The notes below the pieces were generated by a model that saw nothing but the letters and a program-made list of their open reading frames with translations, had not been told where the DNA came from and searched no databases. The translations under genes were made by a program, and so were the position numbers. Shown here piece by piece: positions 14,376-19,745 of a stretch of DNA of 19,745 nucleotides. Location of the stretch: assembly GCA_964591245.1 (NCBI GenBank), contig CAZPZZ010000074.1, forward strand, positions 1-19,745, in the 5' to 3' direction. The DNA is from CAZPZZ01 sp964591245. Its GTDB lineage: Bacteria; Acidobacteriota; Vicinamibacteria; Vicinamibacterales; UBA8438. Positions within the stretch are counted from its first letter, which is position 1. Each line of letters begins with the position of its first letter.

Positions 14376-15364
14376 TGAGCGGAGCTTCGAGAGGCGTCCC
14401 GCGTAGCTGGACCAGATCAATCCGGTATCGGCTGGAGTATCTGTTCGTGGAGGCAGTACGTCAGGGAACACGGCTCTTGCCTCACCGCTGGCGCTCAGGG
14501 GTTGGGGCCGGATTGGGGGCGCTCTTTCATCGTCTGGATCGCCGTCGTCGAGAGACCGCGTGGCGCAATGTGCGAGCCGCACTTCCGGACCGCACCGATG
14601 AGGAGTGCGCGCACATTGTGCGTGGTGCATTCGCTCACGTCGGCCAGCATATTCTCGATCTCCTGCGCTTTCACACGATGCCGGCCGAGAAGATGTTGGA
14701 TCGTGTAGAGCTCGAGGGGGTGGTGCACGTTGAGCGGGCACTTGCCGCCGGGAGAGGTGTGATGTACTTCACCGGGCACTTTGGGTTTTGGGAGTTGCAG
14801 ATCATGGTGCATGCGGTTCGGTTTGGACCGATCTGCATGGTTGCGCGTACACTCGACAACCCATGGCTCGAAGCCATGATCGAACGCGTGCGCACGCGTG
14901 TCGGTACGCGGGTGATTCCCCGACAAGGAGCCGTGCGGGGGTTGCTTCGTGCGTTGCGGAACCACCAGTCGGTCGGGATGATGGTCGACCAGCATATGAA
15001 CGATCGGAGTTCCGTCACCGTACAGTTTTTCAACCGTCCTGCGGCGACGACTTCCGCGATTGCCGTGCTGGCACTGCGGACCGGGGTGCCAGTCATTCCG
15101 GTATTTGCATTGCCGTTGCCCGGTGGTCGCTATCGGATGATCTACGAGGCTCCCATCGAACTCCCGGATCCGAACGAGGAGGATGCAGCGCTCACCCTGA
15201 CGCAGCGGTGCACTGAGGTGCTTGAGCGCTATGTGCGCCAGTATCCTGCGCTGTGGTTGTGGATGCATCGTCGCTGGCGGCTGGCGGATGCCACCGTGCC
15301 GCGTGACCCTGGTGTTGTCGGCGGTCCGAGCCGTGACGCAACGTTAGTTCCGCCCGTGTCCTAA
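14372..15364 (+). CDS. LpxL/HtrB-like lipid A acyltransferase
   Basis: The 330-residue protein belongs to the lysophospholipid/lipid A biosynthesis acyltransferase family, which adds secondary acyl chains to Kdo-lipid A. The catalytic HX4E motif is His136-FGFW-Glu141 (TGHFGFWEL). Other family features are ARTLDNPWLE, the RQGAVRGLLRAL stretch, GMMVDQHMNDRSSVTVQFF and a PALWLWMHRRW motif near the C-terminus. Either of two tandem ATGs (14372 or 14375) can serve, and both overlap the lpxK stop. It is followed after 1 bp by waaF. Whether it adds laurate, myristate or another chain, and to which position, cannot be told from sequence, so no gene symbol is given. Confidence 0.92.
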   Translation: MMSGASRGVPRSWTRSIRYRLEYLFVEAVRQGTRLLPHRWRSGVGAGLGALFHRLDRRRRETAWRNVRAALPDRTDEECAHIVRGAFAHVGQHILDLLRFHTMPAEKMLDRVELEGVVHVERALAAGRGVMYFTGHFGFWELQIMVHAVRFGPICMVARTLDNPWLEAMIERVRTRVGTRVIPRQGAVRGLLRALRNHQSVGMMVDQHMNDRSSVTVQFFNRPAATTSAIAVLALRTGVPVIPVFALPLPGGRYRMIYEAPIELPDPNEEDAALTLTQRCTEVLERYVRQYPALWLWMHRRWRLADATVPRDPGVVGGPSRDATLVPPVS

Positions 15365-15365
15365 G

Positions 15366-16406
15366 ATGATGCGTCTGGTTGTCCGCACCCCCAACTGGCT
15401 CGGCGATATCGTCATGGCACTACCCGTGTTTGCGGCCCTGCGGGAACAGTACCCCGAGGAGGTACTGGTTGCTGCGACTCCGGGGTCCTACGCGCCGCTT
15501 CTGTCCCTTGTCCCCGGCGTGAATGAGGTGCTGTCACTGCCGACGGGTGGCGGGGCTCAGCTGCGAGCACTGCGACAAGGCCGGTTTGACGCGGCACTGC
15601 TGCTGACGAATTCCTTTGGGACGGCGTGGACGATCCGGCGGGCCGGTATTCCGGAACGTTGGGGTTTTTCGGGGCAGTGGAGGCGTCCGCTGCTGACCCG
15701 TGCCCTGACGCCGCCGCCTCGCCGCCCTCCGTTGCACCATGTCGCTCGATATCTGGAGTTAGTACGGGGACTTGGCATCGAGGCGCGGGTGACGGAGCCG
15801 GGCGTCGTGGCGTCGGCGGAGATGATCCAGAGGGCCCGACGGTTACTCGACCAGATGGGAGGTGACTCACGACGGCCAATCGTCGGCATCGCGCCAGGGG
15901 CCGCCTATGGGCATGCGAAGCGGTGGTTACCCGACCGGTATGCGCGGGTGGTGGCGCGGGTATGCCACGAGTTTGACGCGTGTGTGGTTCTGCTTGGGAG
16001 CTCGCACGATCGGGATGCGGGCCATGCGATAGAATGCACGCTCGCGGCGACGGGAGAGGCGTCGAACGTCGTGAATCTTATTGGCCGGACCGATCTGGCG
16101 CTGCTGGTGGGACTCTTGGCCGTGAGCAGCGCCGTTATTTCGAGCGACTCTGGTCCCATGCATCTGGCCGCGGCCCTTGGAATACCGGTCACGGCCTTAT
16201 TTGGTCCGACGGACGATCGTCTGACCTCGCCAGTGGGACGCCACGACGTATTGACGCACCAGGTACGGTGCCGACCTTGCTTTTGCCGGGACTGTCCCAT
16301 CGATCATCGCTGCATGACTGGGATATCCGAGGACACTGTGTTCGAGTCTGTGGTGGCACACCTCACAGCGAGTCAGTCTGAGCCAGGGGAAACCGAGCTT
16401 TCATGA
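15366..16406 (+). CDS. waaF: ADP-heptose:LPS heptosyltransferase II
   Basis: This GT9-family enzyme adds the second L-glycero-D-manno-heptose to the LPS inner core. The 346-residue product begins RTPNWLGDIVMALP (7-20), the WaaF form of the GT9 N-terminus. It continues with GIAPGAAYGHAKRWLPDRYA (174-193), the nucleotide-binding SSDSGPMHLAAALGIP (259-274), and LFGPTD. The C-terminal cysteine cluster CRPCFCRDCP (302-311) plus DHRCM is characteristic of WaaF. The gene starts 1 bp after the acyltransferase stop with no strong ribosome-binding site, implying translational coupling. Its stop overlaps the next gene by 4 bp. Confidence 0.95.
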   Translation: MMRLVVRTPNWLGDIVMALPVFAALREQYPEEVLVAATPGSYAPLLSLVPGVNEVLSLPTGGGAQLRALRQGRFDAALLLTNSFGTAWTIRRAGIPERWGFSGQWRRPLLTRALTPPPRRPPLHHVARYLELVRGLGIEARVTEPGVVASAEMIQRARRLLDQMGGDSRRPIVGIAPGAAYGHAKRWLPDRYARVVARVCHEFDACVVLLGSSHDRDAGHAIECTLAATGEASNVVNLIGRTDLALLVGLLAVSSAVISSDSGPMHLAAALGIPVTALFGPTDDRLTSPVGRHDVLTHQVRCRPCFCRDCPIDHRCMTGISEDTVFESVVAHLTASQSEPGETELS

Positions 16407-17452
16407 TCGTGCCCTCCGTTCATCCTGCGCCAGGCGACGCCGAGTTGCGTACGCGGCTATTGCAGATCATCGCGGCATTCGGGAAGCCCCGTATTGCTGT
16501 GGTGGGTGACCTCATTGCCGACGAGTTCATCTATGGACGCATTGACCGGGTCTCGCGCGAGGCCCCTGTGCTCATCTTGAATTACGACGCTACCGAGGTG
16601 ACACCCGGTGGGGCCGGGAATGCGGTGCAAAACGTGGCAGCACTGGGTGCTGACGCCCGGGTGGTGGGTCTCGTGGGCCGGGATCCTGTCGGCCGGCGCC
16701 TCACGCGAAGTTTTAGGAAGGGCGTGAAGCGGTCCGGGTTGGTGCGCCCCGCCGGTTACCGTACATCGACCAAGACACGGATTCTCGCTGGTGGGATCCA
16801 TTCGGCGCGTCAACAGGTGGTGCGTATTGACCGTGATGCCTCGTCGGTGGACGGAGAGGCCCGCGAGGCATTGCTCCGCGCCGCGGTGACGGCCGTGGAG
16901 GGCTGTGATGCGGTTGTCCTGTCGGATTATGGTGGCGGTGTGGTGACGCCGAGGTTGGTGGCTGCGATGAAGCGGCAGATGCCTCGTCGCGGACGTTGGC
17001 CCGCTGCGCCGATCTTGCTCGATTCGCGCTATGCACTCCTCCGGTTTGGCGGGCTGACGATCGCGGCACCCAACGAGTCAGAGGTGGAGCAGTTGCTCGG
17101 GGTAACCATCGGTGACGACCCACGGGCGCTGGAGCGAGCGGGCCGGGCCATTCTCGAGCAATCTCGTCTACGGGCTGTGCTCATTACCCGCGGCAGCCGT
17201 GGGATGGCGTTATTTGAACCGGGGCGCCGCACCCAGCACATCGGCGTGTACGGGTCGGACGAAGTAGCCGACGTTACAGGCGCCGGAGACACGGTGATTG
17301 CGACCATGGCGCTGGCGTTGAGTGTGGGGGCGTCCTATCTGGAGGCGGCCCTGCTGGCGACGTATGCGGGTGGAGTGGTGGTCATGAAACGGGGGACGGC
17401 CTCTGTGACGGCGGCCGAACTCGAGGGCGCCGTGGAGGAAGATCTCGGGTAA
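16403..17452 (+). CDS. hldA: D-glycero-beta-D-manno-heptose-7-phosphate kinase (RfaE domain I)
   Basis: This PfkB-family kinase phosphorylates heptose-7-phosphate at C1, an early step to ADP-heptose. The 349-residue product has VVGDLIADEFIYGRIDRVSR-type N-terminal residues (33-52), the EAPVL segment, VTPGGAGNAVQNVAALG (67-83), APNESEVEQLLG (222-233) and the PfkB signature DVTGAGDTV (290-298) with catalytic Asp296. It is the stand-alone counterpart of the N-terminal half of HldE; the adenylyltransferase half is the next gene. The start overlaps the waaF stop as ATGA and an AGGGGAAA lies upstream. Distinction between beta (HldA) and alpha (HddA) kinases rests on family resemblance to RfaE, which is strong. 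Confidence 0.93.
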   Translation: MIVPSVHPAPGDAELRTRLLQIIAAFGKPRIAVVGDLIADEFIYGRIDRVSREAPVLILNYDATEVTPGGAGNAVQNVAALGADARVVGLVGRDPVGRRLTRSFRKGVKRSGLVRPAGYRTSTKTRILAGGIHSARQQVVRIDRDASSVDGEAREALLRAAVTAVEGCDAVVLSDYGGGVVTPRLVAAMKRQMPRRGRWPAAPILLDSRYALLRFGGLTIAAPNESEVEQLLGVTIGDDPRALERAGRAILEQSRLRAVLITRGSRGMALFEPGRRTQHIGVYGSDEVADVTGAGDTVIATMALALSVGASYLEAALLATYAGGVVVMKRGTASVTAAELEGAVEEDLG

Positions 17453-18003
17453 TGGGCGTCTTGACTGAAGCGGCGCTGATTCAGCAGGTTCGGCACGATC
17501 GGGCCGCGGGCCGGAGTCTGGTCTTTGCCAATGGGTGTTTCGACATCCTGCATGTGGGGCACGCGCGTTACCTGGCTGCGGCAGCGACTGAGGCTGACCG
17601 GTTGATTGTTGCGGTCAACGACGACGCGTCGGTGGCAGCACTCAAGGGTGCGGGGAGGCCCATCCAGGATGCCGCCGATCGGGCGGAGCTACTGGCGGCC
17701 TTGAATGTGGTCGACTATGTGGTGGTCTTTCCGGATCGCACCGCGGGGCGCCTGTTGTCGCTTTTGCAGCCGGACGTGCACTGCAAGGGAACCGACTACA
17801 CGGTCGACACGGTGCCTGAGCGCGACATTGTCAGTGCGTACGGTGGGCGAACGGTGATTGTCGGGGGGGCAAAGGATCACTCGACACGAGACGTCATTGG
17901 CCGGATTCGTGCTGGTGATCGCGGTGAGGTGGAGGGGGGCGGAGGGGCCGAACAGCGTCGTGAGTGTGGAGATGTCGCCACTTCCACCGGTCCCGGTGAT
18001 TGA
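17452..18003 (+). CDS. hldC: D-glycero-beta-D-manno-heptose 1-phosphate adenylyltransferase (RfaE domain II)
   Basis: This nucleotidyltransferase converts heptose-1-phosphate and ATP to ADP-D-glycero-heptose. The 183-residue product has NGCFDILHVGHARYL (27-41), containing the nucleotidyltransferase HxGH signature, AVNDDASV (54-61), KGAGRPIQD (65-73), DRAELLAAL (76-84) and the C-terminal DHSTRDVIGRI (142-152). After residue 153 comes a Gly/Glu-rich tail of about 30 residues without family resemblance, beyond the usual length of about 160. The start overlaps the kinase stop by one base (TAATG), with GGAGGA upstream. Its own stop overlaps the waaC ATG. Together with the preceding gene it is a split HldE. 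Confidence 0.93.
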   Translation: MGVLTEAALIQQVRHDRAAGRSLVFANGCFDILHVGHARYLAAAATEADRLIVAVNDDASVAALKGAGRPIQDAADRAELLAALNVVDYVVVFPDRTAGRLLSLLQPDVHCKGTDYTVDTVPERDIVSAYGGRTVIVGGAKDHSTRDVIGRIRAGDRGEVEGGGGAEQRRECGDVATSTGPGD

Positions 18004-19064
18004 TGATACGGGCTGCCACTGTGCTTGCAGACCAGAATGGGGTTCGGCCTCAGGCCATTCTCCTGGTTCGTCTCGGTGCACTCGGTGACATCGTGCATGC
18101 GTTGCCAGTTGCGGCCGCCCTGCGGCGCTGCTTCCCGCACGCACAAATTGACTGGGTCGTGGATGAGCGTTACCGCGCACTTGTCGATCTGGTACCGGTC
18201 GTCGACCGGCGCATCGTGTTACGGACGAAGTCGGCATGGCTAGGTGCACGCATGACGGACCTTCGCCGCCAACTGATGGACGTTCACTACGACGTGGCCG
18301 TTGACGTGCAGGGGTTGTTGAAATCGGCGGTGGTGGCACGCCTCAGTGGTGCGCGGCACGTATTGGGATTCACCAGGCCGTACCTGCGCGAACCGGCTGC
18401 GCGTTTCTTCTACACCGATGCGCACGATCCGGGCCAGACCACCCACGTTATTTACAAGAATCTGTCTCTGGTGCGCGCGCTGGGTGCCGAAGCTGAATCG
18501 GCCGAGTTCCCACTGAAGGTGACCGACTCTTCGGTATTGGCGACGTTGCGAGGTCGTGATCGGGAGCTGGGCGCAGCACCGTTCGTTGTGCTCAATCCGG
18601 GTGCTGCGTGGCCGAACAAGCGCTGGCCCCCGGCTCGCTTCGGTGCGGTTGCCCAGTGGCTACTGCGCGAACGGGGGCTGGGCTCGGTGGTGACGTGGGG
18701 CCCCGGAGATGAGGACCTGGCCGCGGCGGTGGTGTCGGGTTCGGCGGGAGCGGCCACACTGGCTCCAGCCACGACTATTGGCGGGTTGGCGTCGATCGTG
18801 GGAGCAGCATGTTTGCTGGTGTCTGGTGACACGGGACCGGCGCATCTCGCGGCCGCGCTGGGAACACCGATCGTGGGGCTCTACGGGCCGACTGACGTTG
18901 GTCGAAACGGACCCTGGTCTCCCGAAGATGTCACGGTGTCTCGGTTCGACGTTTGCCATTGTCACTACCGGCGGCGGTGCCGCGCGAGTAGGTGGTGCCT
19001 CGAGCACATTACGTCCGACGACGTCATTGCGGCGGTTGCACGGCGACTCGACGGATCTATTTGA
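18003..19064 (+). CDS. waaC: ADP-heptose:LPS heptosyltransferase I-like (GT9)
   Basis: WaaC adds the first heptose to Kdo of the inner core. The ATG at 18003 overlaps the previous TGA by one base; a TTG just before it is less likely. The 353-residue product begins with about 17 extra residues before the GT9 start ILLVRLGALGDIVHALPVA (19-37), which is of WaaC type. Further motifs are DVQGLLKSA (101-109), LGFTRPYLREPAARFFY (121-137), NPGAAWPNKRWPP (198-210) and VSGDTGPAHLAAALGTP (273-289). The C-terminus carries CHCHYRRRC and WCLE, four cysteines at 318, 320, 326 and 332. The GT9 call is firm. Assignment to WaaC rather than another heptosyltransferase rests on the N-terminal motif and the neighbouring waaF. 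Confidence 0.88.
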   Translation: MIRAATVLADQNGVRPQAILLVRLGALGDIVHALPVAAALRRCFPHAQIDWVVDERYRALVDLVPVVDRRIVLRTKSAWLGARMTDLRRQLMDVHYDVAVDVQGLLKSAVVARLSGARHVLGFTRPYLREPAARFFYTDAHDPGQTTHVIYKNLSLVRALGAEAESAEFPLKVTDSSVLATLRGRDRELGAAPFVVLNPGAAWPNKRWPPARFGAVAQWLLRERGLGSVVTWGPGDEDLAAAVVSGSAGAATLAPATTIGGLASIVGAACLLVSGDTGPAHLAAALGTPIVGLYGPTDVGRNGPWSPEDVTVSRFDVCHCHYRRRCRASRWCLEHITSDDVIAAVARRLDGSI

Positions 19065-19615
19065 TGAGTGACACGAACGAAGTGACGGTCGTGGAAGTTC
19101 CCGCCTGGGTCATTCGTGTGGCGCGGCTTCGTGTGACGGTCGGGTTTGGGGTGGCTGTGGTGGCGTTCTGGTTAGCGCGTCCGTCGTGGTGCTCACTGGC
19201 GGTCGGGGCCCTTGTCGGAAGCGCCGGGGCCCTCCTCCGGTTGTGGGCGGCAGGACATCTCGAGAAGGCGGTAGAGGTCACGACGTCGGGGCCGTATCGC
19301 TGGACGCGGCATCCACTCTACGTCGGGTCACTTTTGCTTGGTGTCGGTTTTGCGACCGCGTCTCGGGACCCACTTGCGGCCGCGCTGGTCGTGCTCTACC
19401 TGGTCGGTTCGCTCACGGTTGCGGCCAGGCTCGAAGAAGAGACACTCCGAGTCAAGTTTGGGCTTGCCTATGACGAGTATGCGCGGGGCGCGGCACCTGC
19501 CATCTCTCGCCCCTTTTCCCTGGCCAGGGCTCGACGCAACGGTGAACTGCGGGCCCTGGCCGGCGGCGCAGCGGCACTGGCCGTGTTGGCGATCAAGGCG
19601 TTCTGGCTGGCGTGA
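19064..19615 (+). CDS. ICMT-like integral membrane methyltransferase family protein
   Basis: The ATG at 19064 overlaps the waaC TGA by one base and gives 183 residues. The protein has the isoprenylcysteine carboxyl methyltransferase/PEMT-like fold signature: GPYRWTRHPLYVG (77-89), where the Arg-His-Pro turn binds S-adenosylmethionine, followed by EEETLRVKFG (124-133) and YDEYARGAP-like residues (136-144). Hydrophobic spans are at about 24-39, 44-63, 86-100, 104-120 and 164-182, so it is an inner-membrane enzyme. Bacterial members methylate small lipids or other substrates and mostly remain unassigned. Position as the last coupled gene of an LPS operon suggests a lipid or envelope substrate; that is inference. 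It is followed by the tRNA-Val promoter. Confidence 0.85.
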   Translation: MSDTNEVTVVEVPAWVIRVARLRVTVGFGVAVVAFWLARPSWCSLAVGALVGSAGALLRLWAAGHLEKAVEVTTSGPYRWTRHPLYVGSLLLGVGFATASRDPLAAALVVLYLVGSLTVAARLEEETLRVKFGLAYDEYARGAAPAISRPFSLARARRNGELRALAGGAAALAVLAIKAFWLA

Positions 19616-19626
19616 TCTGTCAGTGC

Positions 19627-19655
19627 TTCACGGCGTGTGACATCTGCACTATAAT
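19627..19655 (+). promoter_or_regulatory. Promoter of tRNA-Val
   Basis: A perfect TATAAT lies at 19650-19655, with TTCACG (four of six matches to the -35 consensus) 17 bp upstream at 19627-19632. Transcription would begin near 19661, about 34 bases before the mature tRNA. It starts only 11 bp past the methyltransferase stop codon. Confidence 0.65.
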
Positions 19656-19694
19656 GGCCAAGTTGGTCTGGTTACGGGTGGCGAACCGAGAGCC

Positions 19695-19745
19695 GGGCGG
19701 TTAGCTCAGCTGGTAGAGCACCGGCTTTACACGCCGGGTGTCACA
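19695..19745 (+). tRNA. tRNA-Val (anticodon UAC), cut by the window end
   Basis: The acceptor strand GGGCGGT begins at 19695, followed by TA and a normal D-arm (GCTCAGCTGGTAGAGC). The anticodon arm is CCGGC-TTTACAC-GCCGG with anticodon TAC at 19728-19730, decoding valine. The variable region GTGTC is present, and the T-arm and 3' acceptor strand lie outside the window. Confidence 0.93.

Noticed and set aside
14495..15268. 257-codon minus-strand open frame opposite the acyltransferase
   Set aside because: Antisense shadow of a gene with intact HX4E catalytic motif; His/Arg-rich composition is typical of reverse reading in GC-rich DNA.
17926..17947. G-quadruplex in the hldC tail
   Set aside because: Only two runs of three or more G are present with the others being GG, so a stable canonical quadruplex is not supported.
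1..19745. CRISPR array, insertion sequence, prophage or toxin-antitoxin module
   Set aside because: No regularly spaced repeats, transposase, integrase, phage gene or small paired toxin-like frames were seen on either strand.

Overview
The window looks like chromosomal DNA from a Gram-negative, GC-rich bacterium, most likely an Acidobacteriota of the Vicinamibacteria type. This is inferred from family content, not from a marker gene. The clues are a complete lipid A/inner-core LPS gene run, a gapA-pgk-tpiA-secG block, and a cluster of secreted proteins with the 'GRW-[DE]-G-x-TLVV' signature, which is strongly expanded in Acidobacteriota. No phage, transposon, CRISPR or rRNA sequence is visible.

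Left edge (1-855, +): the 3' part of a PseB/CapD-like nucleotide-sugar 4,6-dehydratase, cut by the window start. It converges on a minus-strand cluster of four exported proteins (6718 down to 1182): two paralogous 'GRW' proteins of unknown function, a tannase/feruloyl-esterase family hydrolase with an intact CS-D-HC catalytic set, and an NHL-type beta-propeller. The first three are closely spaced or overlapping. The propeller lies beyond a 522-bp gap. A perfect TTGACA upstream of the cluster is followed by a run of eight G inside the promoter spacer.

Middle (7287-11889, -): a PPOX/FMN-binding protein, then tRNA-Leu(GAG), secG, tpiA, pgk and gapA. Transcription runs gapA-pgk-tpiA-secG-tRNA-Leu. 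This is the lower glycolytic triad joined to the SecYEG subunit gene secG, with a tRNA only 27 bp behind secG.

Right (12026-19615, +): divergent from gapA lies a tightly packed LPS operon: waaA (Kdo transferase), lpxK (lipid A 4'-kinase), an LpxL/HtrB-like acyltransferase, waaF, hldA/rfaE1, hldC/rfaE2, waaC and an ICMT-like membrane methyltransferase. Six of the seven junctions overlap and the other has a 1-nt gap, so translational coupling is likely. Together they finish lipid A, add Kdo, make ADP-heptose from heptose-7-phosphate (gmhA, gmhB and hldD must be elsewhere) and add core heptoses. The methyltransferase has no assigned substrate. A well-formed promoter then leads into tRNA-Val(UAC), cut by the right edge.

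Most of the window is conserved housekeeping and envelope sequence. The least explained parts are the 'GRW' protein/tannase/propeller cluster with its G-tract promoter, the terminal methyltransferase of the LPS operon, and several intergenic inverted repeats. I did not find a clear-cut new defence or mobile system.
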